Shown: piece by piece, positions 28,682-36,898 of the stretch | Position numbering within the stretch: the first letter of the stretch is position 1 | How the letters are laid out: each line of letters starts with the position of its first letter | NCBI GenBank assembly: GCA_022825135.1 | Contig: JAJDYN010000029.1 | Location: 62,001 to 126,000 of the forward strand | Source: Gemmatimonadota bacterium | Lineage (GTDB): Bacteria; Gemmatimonadota; Gemmatimonadetes; Longimicrobiales; Gaopeijiaceae | Reading direction: 5' to 3' | Length of the DNA: 64,000 nucleotides | Notes under the pieces: generated by a model | Told to the model about the DNA's origin: nothing | What the model saw: only the letters and a program-made list of their open reading frames with translations | Databases searched by the model: none | Program-made: the position numbers and the translations under genes

Positions 28682-29625
28682 GGGTTCTCTTCTGGGGAAC
28701 GGCCACCTTCGCCCTTCCCTCCCTCCGAAGCCTTGCCGATGCAGGCCATGAGATCGTGGCCGTGGTGACGCAGCCCGACCGCCGCGCGGGCCGGGGACGG
28801 CGCCCGCGGCCCACGCCCGTGAAGGAAGCCGCCCTCGCCGCTGAGTACCCGGTCTTCACCCCCGAACGCCCGGGCCGCCCCGCCTTCCTGGCGCGCATGC
28901 GGGCCCTCCGGCCCGACCTTTCCGTGGTCGCCGCCTACGGCCACTTCCTGAGCCGCGAGGCACTGGGTCTCCCCGCCTTCGGGTCGATCAACGTGCACGG
29001 GTCCCTGCTCCCCGCACTGAGAGGCGCGGCTCCGGTGCACTGGGCCATCGCGCGCGGACACCCCGTCACCGGGGTCACGATCATGCGCATGGTGAGGGCG
29101 ATGGACGCGGGCCCCATCCTGCACCAGGAGAGAACGGACATCTTCCCGGACGAAACCGCGAGCGAACTCTACGAGCGGCTCGCGCGGATGGGCGGCGGCG
29201 GACTGGTGCGCGCCCTGGCGATGATGGAGGAAGGCGCGCTCGAAGAGCACCCCCAGGACCATGCGCGTGCTACCTTCGCGCCCCGTCTCTCCCGCCGGGA
29301 CGCCCGGGTGGAGTGGGCTCGGCCCGCAGGGAAGGTGGCTCGCTGGATGCGCGCCATGGACGCGGTGCCCGGAGCGTGGAGCGAGCTGGACGGCAGCCCC
29401 CTCAAGCTCTTTCGCCCACGCGTGGTCGAGGGCGATGCGCAAGCGGGAGGAGAGGGGCCGGGGCCCGGCACCGTGATCGCGGCGGACCCCGGCCAGGGAT
29501 TCCGGGTCGCGACCGCGGAAGGTTCGGTAGAGGTGGGCGAGGTGCAGCCGGCCGGCAAACGGCGCATGCCCGCCCGCGACTGGCTGCGGGGCCGGGCGGC
29601 CCGCCCGGGGCAGGTGTTGCGATGA
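28678..29625 (+). CDS. fmt: Methionyl-tRNA formyltransferase
   Basis: The 315-residue enzyme formylates initiator Met-tRNA. It has the N-terminal VLFWGTATFALPSLRSL, the formyl-folate catalytic block SINVHGSLLPALRGAAPVHW and GVTIMRMVRAMDAGPIL, and a C-terminal OB-like domain (VIAADPGQGFRVATAEG). The GTG start overlaps the def stop, and it overlaps thiE by ATGA. Confidence 0.95.
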   Translation: MRVLFWGTATFALPSLRSLADAGHEIVAVVTQPDRRAGRGRRPRPTPVKEAALAAEYPVFTPERPGRPAFLARMRALRPDLSVVAAYGHFLSREALGLPAFGSINVHGSLLPALRGAAPVHWAIARGHPVTGVTIMRMVRAMDAGPILHQERTDIFPDETASELYERLARMGGGGLVRALAMMEEGALEEHPQDHARATFAPRLSRRDARVEWARPAGKVARWMRAMDAVPGAWSELDGSPLKLFRPRVVEGDAQAGGEGPGPGTVIAADPGQGFRVATAEGSVEVGEVQPAGKRRMPARDWLRGRAARPGQVLR

Positions 29626-30269
29626 TGCCGCGGCTGCACGTCGTCACCGACGACCGCATCCTGGCGCGGACGGACTTTCCGGCGGCCGCCCTGGAGGTGC
29701 TCGAGGCGGGCGGCGCCCGGGTCGCGCTCCATGTGCGCGGGCCGCGCACCTCGGGACGCGCGCTCTACCGGGCCGCCGCGGACCTGATCCGCCCGGCGCG
29801 CCGCACCGGCGGATGGCTGGTGGTCAACGACCGCGTGGACGTGGCCCTGGTGCTGGGCATCGGCCGGGTTCACCTCGGCGGCCGGTCGATGCCCGCGTCG
29901 GTCGCCCGCCGCCTTCTCGGACCGGATGCCCATGTTGGTCGCTCGATCCACTCGGCCGCCGAGGCCGGTGGGGATGACGGCCGGATCGATTATCTTTTTG
30001 CGGGATCGGTGTTCGCGACCCCCTCCCATGCGGGGATCGCGCCGGGGGGAGTCGACGTGGTGCGCGCCGTCGCGGCCGCGAGCCGCGCGCCCGTCGTGGG
30101 CATTGGCGGCATCACCGCCGCACGGGCGCCGCAGGTGCTCGCCGCCGGCGCCCGCGGAGTGGCGGTGATCCGCGCCGTGTGGGACGCGCCATCGCCCCGG
30201 GATGGCGTGAGGCGTTTCCTGGATTCGTGGCCCGGGGAGGGAAGACTACCGGCATGGACGGCACGGTGA
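29622..30269 (+). CDS. thiE: ThiE/TenI-family protein (thiamine phosphate synthase-like)
   Basis: The 215-residue TIM-barrel protein resembles ThiE (couples thiazole and pyrimidine phosphates) and TenI (thiazole tautomerase). VVNDRVDVAL, GRVHLGG, VGRSIHSAAEA, DYLFAGSVFATPSHAG and VVGIGGITA are recognisable. The early substrate-binding block, usually LRxK-like, reads HVRGPRTSG here and lacks the lysine, and GSVFATPSHAG is closer to TenI style. It overlaps fmt and thiS, so a thiamine role is likely, but which of the two activities is open. Confidence 0.75.
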   Translation: MMPRLHVVTDDRILARTDFPAAALEVLEAGGARVALHVRGPRTSGRALYRAAADLIRPARRTGGWLVVNDRVDVALVLGIGRVHLGGRSMPASVARRLLGPDAHVGRSIHSAAEAGGDDGRIDYLFAGSVFATPSHAGIAPGGVDVVRAVAAASRAPVVGIGGITAARAPQVLAAGARGVAVIRAVWDAPSPRDGVRRFLDSWPGEGRLPAWTAR

Positions 30270-30466
30270 CCATCCGCTTGAACGGAAAGGCACGAGAGGT
30301 GGCCGCGGACATCACCGTGTCCGGCCTCCTCGACGAGTTGGGCCTGGTCCCCGGGATGGTGGTCGTCGAACGCAACCGGGAAATCCTCGCCCGTGAGAGC
30401 TACGCGACGGTGCGTCTGAGCGAGGGCGACCGGCTGGAGCTGGTCCACTTCGTGGGCGGCGGGTGA
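30254..30466 (+). CDS. thiS: Sulfur carrier protein ThiS
   Basis: The 70-residue ubiquitin-fold protein has VTIRLNGKAREVAADITVSG, the central VVVERNREIL and the C-terminal HFVGGG, whose terminal glycines are adenylated and thiocarboxylated to carry sulfur for thiazole synthesis. The ATG at 30254 lies within the last codons of thiE (16-nt overlap). Its partner ThiG is 130 nt downstream. No thiF or thiO is in the window. Confidence 0.9.
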   Translation: MDGTVTIRLNGKAREVAADITVSGLLDELGLVPGMVVVERNREILARESYATVRLSEGDRLELVHFVGGG

Positions 30467-30468
30467 TG

Positions 30469-30485
30469 CTCCCTTCGGTTGGGAG
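30469..30485 (+). promoter_or_regulatory. Short hairpin after thiS
   Basis: CTCCC (30469-30473) and GGGAG (30481-30485) enclose the 7-nt loop TTCGGTT. There is no T-run, so this is more likely an RNA-stability or attenuation element than a simple terminator. Confidence 0.35.
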
Positions 30486-30535
30486 GCCGCGGCGAGCGAA
30501 CCTGGACCCCTGTCATCACGCCGAGCCGGATAACT

Positions 30536-30570
30536 CAGTAGATAACAGTATATGTCAGTAGACACCAGTT
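30536..30570. repeat. Two imperfect 15-bp direct repeats before thiG
   Basis: CAGTAGATAACAGTA (30536-30550) and CAGTAGACACCAGTT (30556-30570) match at 12 of 15 positions and are 20 bp apart. GATAAC also occurs twice (30531-30536 region and 30541-30546). The stretch is AT-rich for this genome. It could be a protein-binding site or promoter region for thiG. No TPP riboswitch core was recognised. Confidence 0.45.
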
Positions 30571-30587
30571 ACGGCGGACGAAGCGAA

Positions 30588-30591
30588 GAGG
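30588..30591 (+). promoter_or_regulatory. Shine-Dalgarno supporting the downstream thiG start
   Basis: GAGG (within GAAGAGG) lies five bases before ATG 30597. The in-frame ATG at 30552 has no such site and lies inside the direct repeats. Confidence 0.5.
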
Positions 30592-30596
30592 CGGTG

Positions 30597-31382
30597 ATGT
30601 CGAAACAAGCGAGCGCCGACACCCCGTTCGTGGTCGGGAGCAGGGAGTTCGCCTCCCGCCTGATCGTGGGGACCGGCAAGTATCCCGACAACGAAACCAT
30701 GGTGCGGGCCATCCGCGCCAGCGGCACCGACATGGTGACGGTCGCGGTGCGGCGGGTGGATCTCGACCGCACCCGGGAGGAAGGCATCCTCCATCATCTC
30801 GACCCGCGGGAGTTCTTTCTCCTCGCCAACACCGCGGGCTGCTACACCGCCGACGACGCGATCCGCTATGCGAGGCTGGCGCGCGCCGCGGGGTTCAACG
30901 AGTGGCTGAAGCTGGAGGTGATCGGCGACGAAACCACCCTGCTCCCGGATACCCGGGCGACCCTCGATGCCGCCCGGGTGCTCGTGGCGGAGGGGTTCAA
31001 GGTGATGGCCTACACCAACGAGGACCTCATCACCGCGCTTCGCCTGGAGGACGCGGGGTGCGTGGCGGTGATGCCCCTGGCGAGCCCCATCGGCAGCGGC
31101 CTCGGGTTGCTCAACCCGTACTACGTGCGCGCGATCAAGGAGCGCTGCGACGTCCCCATCGTCGTGGACGCCGGGGTGGGCACCGCCTCGGATGCCTGCC
31201 TCACCATGGAGCAGGGGGTGGACGGGGTGCTCATGAACACCGCCATCGCGGCGGCGCGGGATCCCGTGCGCATGGCGGCGGCGATGCGGGAGGCGGTGGT
31301 CGCGGGCCGGCTCGCCTACCTGGCCGGCCGCATGCCCGTGCGCGAGGTGGCGGTCCCCTCCTCCCCGCCGCTGCCGGAGTAG
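30597..31382 (+). CDS. thiG: Thiazole synthase
   Basis: The 261-residue ThiG makes the thiazole ring of thiamine from deoxyxylulose phosphate, dehydroglycine and ThiS thiocarboxylate. The Schiff-base lysine is Lys105 in WLKLEVIGD. RLIVGTGKYP, NTAGCYTADDAIRYARLAR, GCVAVMPLASPIGSGLGL and VVDAGVGTASDA are conserved. An upstream ATG (30552) would add 15 residues without homology. Confidence 0.95.
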   Translation: MSKQASADTPFVVGSREFASRLIVGTGKYPDNETMVRAIRASGTDMVTVAVRRVDLDRTREEGILHHLDPREFFLLANTAGCYTADDAIRYARLARAAGFNEWLKLEVIGDETTLLPDTRATLDAARVLVAEGFKVMAYTNEDLITALRLEDAGCVAVMPLASPIGSGLGLLNPYYVRAIKERCDVPIVVDAGVGTASDACLTMEQGVDGVLMNTAIAAARDPVRMAAAMREAVVAGRLAYLAGRMPVREVAVPSSPPLPE

Positions 31383-31399
31383 CACGCGCGGGCCGGCGA

Positions 31400-32710
31400 A
31401 TGGGCGCGGGCGGGTCGCGCGATGCAAGAAGGGTCGCCTTCCGGGTGCTCGCCGCCTGCACCCGGGGCCAGCGTCTGGATCGCGCTCTGGACACGCGCGC
31501 GGGCGCCCTTTCCTCCCGCGACCGGCACTGGGTGCACGCCCTGGCCTACGGGGTGGCGCGGCTGCGCGGCCGTCTGGACTACACGATCGCCGTGCACGCG
31601 CGCCGCCGGATCGAGCGGCTCGATCCGGCGGTCCTCGACCTGCTGCGCATGGGCGCGTACCAGCTGCACTACATGGAGGGCGTACCCTCGTATGCGGCGG
31701 TCTCGTCCACGGTGGAACTGGCACGCGCGGCCGGCGCGGGAAGGGCTGCGGGACTGATCAACGCCGTCCTGCGCGCCTCGGCGGGCGCGGGACCGGCCGC
31801 GGAAGCCTTCCCCGGCCGCGAGAGCGACCCGGAGGGCCACCTCGCGCATTGGCACTCCCATCCCCGGTGGCTGGTGCGGCGATGGCTGGCGCGCTGGGGG
31901 GCCACCGCCACCGAGGCGCTCCTGCGACACGACAACCGGGTGCCGGGGCTCTTTCTGCGCCCTGTGGGCATCGACCTCGAACCCGCCCTCGACCGGCTGC
32001 GGATCGCCGGCCTGACCGCAACCGCGGCCGGGCTCGGCTCCGGTTGCCTGCGTCTCGCGGCCGGGACCGACCCGGCGCGCGCGATCAGCGCCGTTCCCGG
32101 CGTGATCCAGGACCCCGGCGCCGCGCTGGTGGCGCGCTACGCCGACCCGCCTGCGGGCGCCCTGGTGGCCGACCTGTGCGCCGCACCCGGGGGCAAGGCG
32201 CTGGTGCTCTCGGAACGCGCCGGGTACGTGCTGGCCGCCGACCCTTCCCCGCCGCGCCTGAAGCTCGTCACCGCGGCCGCCTCGCGCCTCGGAGCCCGTG
32301 TGGGCGGCGTGGTCGCGGACGCGGGCTCCGCACCCGTGCGCGGGGCCGACCTCGTCCTGGTGGATGCGCCGTGCAGCGGCACGGGCACCCTGGCTCGCCG
32401 TCCCGACGCCAGATGGCGCTTGACCAAGGCGGATCCCTCGGCCCTGGCCGGCGTGCAGGCCCGGCTCCTGGCGGGCGCGTCCCGTGCCGTTCGCGCGGGG
32501 GGACTTCTGGTGTACTCCACGTGTACATTGGAGCCAGAGGAAAACGACGAAATCGTGGAGGGATTCCTGACCCGGCACCCCGAATTCCGCCTGGATGCTC
32601 CCGGAGACATGGATCCGCGCGTTCTCGACGACCGCGGCCACCTGCGCGTCCTGCCGCAGAGCACCGGTTTCGACGGCGCCTTCGCCGCGCGCATGCGGAG
32701 AATCCGATGA
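31400..32710 (+). CDS. rsmB: 16S rRNA (cytosine-967 C5)-methyltransferase
   Basis: The 436-residue protein has an N-terminal NusB-like helical domain (RRVAFRVLAACTRGQRLDRALD, VPSYAAVSSTVELAR) and a SAM methyltransferase domain with the SAM motif LVADLCAAPGGKALVLSE. Both catalytic cysteines are present: Cys325 in DAPCSGTGTLARRPDARWR and Cys375 in YSTCTLEPEEND. It follows thiG by 17 nt. The def-fmt-rsmB order is common, and here thiE-thiS-thiG are inserted in it. It overlaps the PASTA gene by ATGA. Confidence 0.93.
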   Translation: MGAGGSRDARRVAFRVLAACTRGQRLDRALDTRAGALSSRDRHWVHALAYGVARLRGRLDYTIAVHARRRIERLDPAVLDLLRMGAYQLHYMEGVPSYAAVSSTVELARAAGAGRAAGLINAVLRASAGAGPAAEAFPGRESDPEGHLAHWHSHPRWLVRRWLARWGATATEALLRHDNRVPGLFLRPVGIDLEPALDRLRIAGLTATAAGLGSGCLRLAAGTDPARAISAVPGVIQDPGAALVARYADPPAGALVADLCAAPGGKALVLSERAGYVLAADPSPPRLKLVTAAASRLGARVGGVVADAGSAPVRGADLVLVDAPCSGTGTLARRPDARWRLTKADPSALAGVQARLLAGASRAVRAGGLLVYSTCTLEPEENDEIVEGFLTRHPEFRLDAPGDMDPRVLDDRGHLRVLPQSTGFDGAFAARMRRIR

Positions 32711-33591
32711 AGCTGGGAAGCTCGATCGGGCGGCGCAGGCCGGCCCGTCGCGGGCGGCGCAAACGGCATTCCGCGGGCAGGAAGAGACGCCCGGCTTCCC
32801 GGCGAAGACGTCCGGCCGGCGCCTTCAGGCGCGTGCTGAGCGGCACGGTTCTGCTGGCCGTGATGTTCGGTCTCGGCTACGTGGTCGCCACCCGGATCGT
32901 ATTCCCGGTGCCCGCTCCGCCTCCGGATCTGCTGGGCGTGCCCGATCTGATCGGACTCGACCTGGATGACGCCGTCGGCCGCGCGGAGGTGGCGGGGCTC
33001 GCGCTCGGCGCGGTCGACTCGATGTACCACCCCTCCTCCGCCGCCGGCTCCATCCTGGGCCAGAGCCCGCTGCCCGGCCAGCTCGCCCTTCCGGGAGCGG
33101 CCATTGAATTCGCTGTCAGCCTGGGCCCGGAGCGCCGCGCCGTTCCCGACATGATGGGCCAACGCGAGCGGCGGGCGCGCGTCCTCCTCGGAGCGAACGG
33201 CTTCGCGGTCGCCGTGGACTCCGTTGAGGACGAGGAGCCCGCGGGCGAAGTGGTCGGCATGGAACCGGAGGCCGGAGCGGACGTGACCCTGCCCTTCGAA
33301 GTCCGGCTCACGATCAGCCTGGGGCCTCCGATGGTGGAGATGCCGCTCCTGCTCGGGCAGAGCGAGGAGGAAGCCCTCCTCCTGCTCGATTCCCTCGGGC
33401 TCTTCGTCACCGAAATCGAACTGGAAGCGCTTGTGGGAACGGACCCGGGCGTGGTGATCGAGCAGGATCCGCCCCCCGCGAGCACCGTGGAGGCGGGGTC
33501 CGAAGTGCGGCTGGTGATCGGCGACCGGGCGCTGCTGCCGGCCGAGCTCCCCCGGACCGACACCACCGGAGCGCAGGAACAATCACCATGA
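32707..33591 (+). CDS. PASTA-domain membrane protein without kinase domain
   Basis: The 294-residue protein has an Arg-rich cytoplasmic N-terminus (about 43 residues), one membrane helix at about 45-62 and three extracytoplasmic PASTA repeats (about 74-145, 146-214, 215-285; each with a VPDLIGLDLDDA-like start and a QSPLPG or QDPPPAS-like turn). PASTA domains bind peptidoglycan or muropeptides in PrkC-type kinases and PBPs. Here there is no kinase or transpeptidase. It overlaps rsmB by ATGA, the place where prkC often sits in def-fmt-rsmB operons of other phyla. Confidence 0.85.
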   Translation: MKLGSSIGRRRPARRGRRKRHSAGRKRRPASRRRRPAGAFRRVLSGTVLLAVMFGLGYVVATRIVFPVPAPPPDLLGVPDLIGLDLDDAVGRAEVAGLALGAVDSMYHPSSAAGSILGQSPLPGQLALPGAAIEFAVSLGPERRAVPDMMGQRERRARVLLGANGFAVAVDSVEDEEPAGEVVGMEPEAGADVTLPFEVRLTISLGPPMVEMPLLLGQSEEEALLLLDSLGLFVTEIELEALVGTDPGVVIEQDPPPASTVEAGSEVRLVIGDRALLPAELPRTDTTGAQEQSP

Positions 33592-33655
33592 GTGCGAACA
33601 TGATAAGAGTGATACCGTTACAGGTTCGATCCGCTGGTTTCGAGAGGCCGTCGAC

Positions 33656-34213
33656 ATGACTCACAGACCTTCGCGCATTCCGTACCTGGTGGCCGTGCTC
33701 GGGGCCGGTGCGCTCGTTCTCATGGCCTGGGCGGGCCGGGGACGGTTTCAGCCCGTCGGCCTGGGCACCGACGCACCGGCCTTCACGATCTCCGACCTCC
33801 GGGGGAACCCCGTTTCCCTGGAGGAACACCGCGGCCGGGTGGTGCTGGTCAACATCTGGGCCACCTGGTGCGGCCCCTGCATCGTGGAGATGCCTTCGAT
33901 GCAGCGCCTCTACGAGCAACTCGAAGGCCAGCCGTTCGACATCCTCGCGGTAAGCGTGGACGCGGCACAGGGCGAGCCCGACGAGGCGGGAAACATCGGC
34001 GGCGACGTGGCGCGCTTCGCTCAGGAGCACGGGCTCACCTTCCGGATCCTGCAGGACGCCTCCGGGCGGATCCGGCAGACCTACCGAACCACTGGGGTCC
34101 CCGAGTCCTTCCTGATCGGCAAGGACGGGGTCATCTACAAGAAGATCGCGGGAGCAACCGAGTGGGATTCCCCGGAAAATCTCGAACTGATCCAGAGGCT
34201 GCTGGCAAGCTGA
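33656..34213 (+). CDS. TlpA/ResA-type membrane-anchored thioredoxin
   Basis: The 185-residue protein has an N-terminal membrane anchor (about 9-26) and a periplasmic AhpC/TSA-Redoxin domain with NIWATWCGPCIVEMPS (Cys72, Cys75), a central insert (GNIGGDVARFAQEHGLTF) and the cis-Pro loop TTGVPESFLI. Such proteins reduce periplasmic disulfides, for example apocytochrome c thiols. The window encodes two c-type cytochromes, so a maturation role is plausible. No ccs/ccm genes are present. Confidence 0.88.
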   Translation: MTHRPSRIPYLVAVLGAGALVLMAWAGRGRFQPVGLGTDAPAFTISDLRGNPVSLEEHRGRVVLVNIWATWCGPCIVEMPSMQRLYEQLEGQPFDILAVSVDAAQGEPDEAGNIGGDVARFAQEHGLTFRILQDASGRIRQTYRTTGVPESFLIGKDGVIYKKIAGATEWDSPENLELIQRLLAS

Positions 34214-34257
34214 GGCTGCCATGGCAGGCATCCGAGTCGGGGCGAAACTCGACTCCG

Positions 34258-34905
34258 ATGCTTGCCGCGCTCGCACTCGCCGTCGTCCTCTGGGTAGTGG
34301 TGCAGATGGAGCAGCCGGAGCGCCGGGCGTTCGACGGCGTGCCGGTGCGCGTGCAGCTGAACGATCCCCAGTGGGCGGTCGCGGGCACCCCGACACCCTC
34401 CAGCGCGACGGTTCGGCTTGCGGGCACGGCCCGGCAACTCCTGCGTCTTGCCGGAAACCAGCCCTCGATCATGGTTCCGGTGGATGCGGTGGGCTCCGCC
34501 GACACGTCCCTCGTGATCGATCGCAACTGGGTGCGCCTGCAGGGCATCGAGGGCGTGGTCGTCGAGGCCGTGGAGCCGGCCGCGATCGCCATCGCCTTCG
34601 AACCCATGGTGGCCGTGGAGGTGCCCGTCGCCCCCACCCTGGTCGGCGTGCCGCGTGACGAACTGACGCTGGTGGCGCCTCCTGTCGCCTCCCCGGCGTC
34701 CATTCGCGTAATCGGGCCGGCAAGCCGGGTCGCGGAGCTGCGCACGATTCGCCTCGACCCCGTGGACCTGTCGCGCATTGAGCGGTCGCAGGTGGTTCGC
34801 GTCGGAGTCGGCAACGGCATTGCGGGCGAGCTGATCAGCTTCTCGCCGGACACGGTCGAGGTGCGGGTCGAGCTGGCCCGCAGAGAAGGGTCCGAGGGGC
34901 GGTGA
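34258..34905 (+). CDS. YbbR-like domain protein
   Basis: The 215-residue protein has an N-terminal hydrophobic segment (LAALALAVVLWVVVQ) and YbbR-type repeats (FDGVPVRVQLNDPQW, SSATVRLAGTARQL, VPVAPTLVGVPRDEL, IRVIGPASRVAEL, SPDTVEVRVEL). YbbR/CdaR proteins regulate diadenylate cyclase in Firmicutes; no cyclase gene is here. The start is uncertain: ATG 34258 leaves almost no N-terminal cytoplasmic segment, and the frame is open upstream, where only a CTG at 34210 follows the previous stop region. The tsaD GTG overlaps its stop. Confidence 0.75.
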   Translation: MLAALALAVVLWVVVQMEQPERRAFDGVPVRVQLNDPQWAVAGTPTPSSATVRLAGTARQLLRLAGNQPSIMVPVDAVGSADTSLVIDRNWVRLQGIEGVVVEAVEPAAIAIAFEPMVAVEVPVAPTLVGVPRDELTLVAPPVASPASIRVIGPASRVAELRTIRLDPVDLSRIERSQVVRVGVGNGIAGELISFSPDTVEVRVELARREGSEGR

Positions 34906-35948
34906 GCGATCTCCTCGTTCTCGGCATCGAGACCAGTTGCGACGAGACTTCCGCGGCCGTGCTTCATGGCGCACACGATCTGCGCGCGCACGTGATCCTC
35001 TCCCAGGACCTGCATGCCGTCTACGGCGGCGTGGTTCCGGAGCTCGCCGCGCGGGCTCATCTGCAGGTGGTGGACGATGTCGTGGGCCGTGCGCTGGACG
35101 ACGCCGGGTGCATGCTTGCGGAACTCGACGGCATCGGCGTCACGGCCGGCCCCGGGCTGATCGGGGCCCTGCTGGTGGGGGTGTGCTGGGCGAAGGCGGC
35201 CGCCTACGCCTCGGGGGTCCCCATCGTGGGCGTGCACCACATGGAGGCCCACCTGTTCGCCCCCCACATCGAGGATGCTGCCGCGGAGCCGCCCTTCGTG
35301 GCACTTCTGGTCTCCGGGGGACACACCCTGCTCCTCCACGCCACCGCCTGGGGCGAGTATCAACTGCTGGGACGGACCCGCGACGACGCCGCCGGGGAAG
35401 CGTTCGACAAGGTGGCGCGTCTGCTCGGGCTGCCCTATCCGGGCGGAGCCCCGCTCGAGGCGCTCGCCACCGAGGGGGATCCGGGCCGGTACTCGTTCCC
35501 ACGGCCGCTGCTCGCATCCTCCGGAAAAAAATCGGCCGCGACGGAGGCGCTGGACTTCTCCTTCAGCGGGCTCAAGACCGCCGTCGCGACCCAGGTTGCC
35601 GAACTCGAAGCCAACGGCGGCCTCGACGCCGAGCGCGCCCACGTGGCCGCATCCTTTCAAGCTGCGGTCAACGACGTCCTCGCGACCCGCGCGGCGCAGG
35701 CCGTGGAGCGCACGGGCACCGACAGGATTCTGGTTGCCGGAGGCGTGTCCGCCAACAGCGCATTGCGCCGCGAGTTGCGCCGGCGGCATCCCCCCGAGGT
35801 CGACCTCTTTCACGCGACTCCCCGGTTGTCGGTGGACAACGGAGCCATGGTCGCGCGGACAGCGGCCTTTCGCCTGGGCCTGGGAGAGAGTTCGGACCTG
35901 GACCTTTCGGCCGACGCTTCACTCCCCTTCCCGGGGCTGCGCAAATGA
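34902..35948 (+). CDS. tsaD: tRNA N6-adenosine threonylcarbamoyltransferase
   Basis: The 348-residue ASKHA-fold enzyme transfers threonylcarbamoyl to A37 of ANN-decoding tRNAs. It has LGIETSCDETSAAV at the N-terminus, the metal motif HMEAH (His113, His117), VALLVSGGHTLLL, DDAAGEAFDKVARLLGLPYPGG, DFSFSGLKTAV, VAGGVSANSALR and the late SVDNGAMVA metal ligand. GTG start overlapping the YbbR gene (GTGA). Confidence 0.96.
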   Translation: MSDLLVLGIETSCDETSAAVLHGAHDLRAHVILSQDLHAVYGGVVPELAARAHLQVVDDVVGRALDDAGCMLAELDGIGVTAGPGLIGALLVGVCWAKAAAYASGVPIVGVHHMEAHLFAPHIEDAAAEPPFVALLVSGGHTLLLHATAWGEYQLLGRTRDDAAGEAFDKVARLLGLPYPGGAPLEALATEGDPGRYSFPRPLLASSGKKSAATEALDFSFSGLKTAVATQVAELEANGGLDAERAHVAASFQAAVNDVLATRAAQAVERTGTDRILVAGGVSANSALRRELRRRHPPEVDLFHATPRLSVDNGAMVARTAAFRLGLGESSDLDLSADASLPFPGLRK

Positions 35949-36037
35949 CCCCCGGTCCTCCCGCAACCCTCAGCGGGTCGGCACGCCCGAATCCGGCGCA
36001 CGCCGACCCGACACCAACCTGAACCCCCTGGGGAACC

Positions 36038-36898
36038 GTGTATCCAATCCTGTTCCGCTTTCCCGAATGGGTGCCGCTGCTCGGCGGAGAGCCGGTCACT
36101 TCCTTCGGCGTCATGCTCTTTCTCGCCTTCCTGGCGGCCGGCTACCTGCTGCGCGCGCGCATGAGCGAGACCGGCATCCACCCCGACCGCGCCTGGGACC
36201 TCGTGTTCGCCGCCGTGATCGGGGGGATCGTCGGAGCCAAGCTCTACTACGTCTTCCTCAACTTCCCCAGGCTCGTCGAGAATCCGCGCTTCCTCTTCGC
36301 CCGCGGCGGGCTGGTGTGGTACGGGGGCTTCCTCGGCGGAACCGTGGCGGTCCTGTACCAGATGAAGCGGCTCGGCCTGCCCGTGCGCCAGACGCTCGAT
36401 CTGACCGCCCCGTCCATGGCGGTGGCGTACGCGGTGGGGCGCCTCGGATGCTTCCTCGTCGGGGACGACTACGGGCGCCCGACGGCCTCCTGGGTGGGCA
36501 TCCGCTTTCCGCAGGGCTCGCCCCCCAGTTCGGTGGACAACCTGGCGCGCTTCGGCATCGAGGTGGATCCGGCTCTGGTGGAAGCCTACGGACAGATCGT
36601 GCCGGTACATCCCACGCAGCTGTACGAGATCGCCATGGCGACGTTGATCTTCGCGATCGTCTGGCGTCTCCGGCACAGCGCACATCCTCCCGGCTGGGTG
36701 TTTGCGCTGTGGCTGGCGCTGGCCTCGGCGGCCCGTTTCCTGGTCGAGTTCGTACGCGCCAAGGACGACCGCTTCCTGGGTAACCTGACCATCGCGCAAG
36801 TCATCAGCCTCCTGCTGATCGCGGCGGCGGTGACGGCGATGGTCCGCCTCGCGTCCCGGAACGGAGGGTCGCGCCCGAAGAAGGCGAGGGCGCCGTGA
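36038..36898 (+). CDS. lgt: Prolipoprotein diacylglyceryl transferase
   Basis: The 286-residue integral membrane enzyme (about seven helices) attaches diacylglycerol to the lipobox cysteine. Family features are GGLVWYGGFLGG, the signature-like GRLGCFLVGDDYG, HPTQLYE and the late RFLVEFVRAKD. In the signature the usual Asn (Asn146 of E. coli) is Cys, as in a known divergent subfamily, so activity is likely but not certain. Several lipobox proteins in this window would be substrates. GTG start. It begins a chain of overlapping genes running to uvrA. Confidence 0.88.
   Translation: MYPILFRFPEWVPLLGGEPVTSFGVMLFLAFLAAGYLLRARMSETGIHPDRAWDLVFAAVIGGIVGAKLYYVFLNFPRLVENPRFLFARGGLVWYGGFLGGTVAVLYQMKRLGLPVRQTLDLTAPSMAVAYAVGRLGCFLVGDDYGRPTASWVGIRFPQGSPPSSVDNLARFGIEVDPALVEAYGQIVPVHPTQLYEIAMATLIFAIVWRLRHSAHPPGWVFALWLALASAARFLVEFVRAKDDRFLGNLTIAQVISLLLIAAAVTAMVRLASRNGGSRPKKARAP

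Noticed and set aside
30467..30596. TPP riboswitch before thiG
   Set aside because: No CTGAGA-type or ACCTGATCTGGATAAT-like core can be found; only a small hairpin and direct repeats are present.
30552..30596. Upstream in-frame ATG as thiG start
   Set aside because: No Shine-Dalgarno site; the extra 15 residues are not conserved-looking, and the ATG sits in the direct repeats. The ATG at 30597 has GAGG at good spacing.
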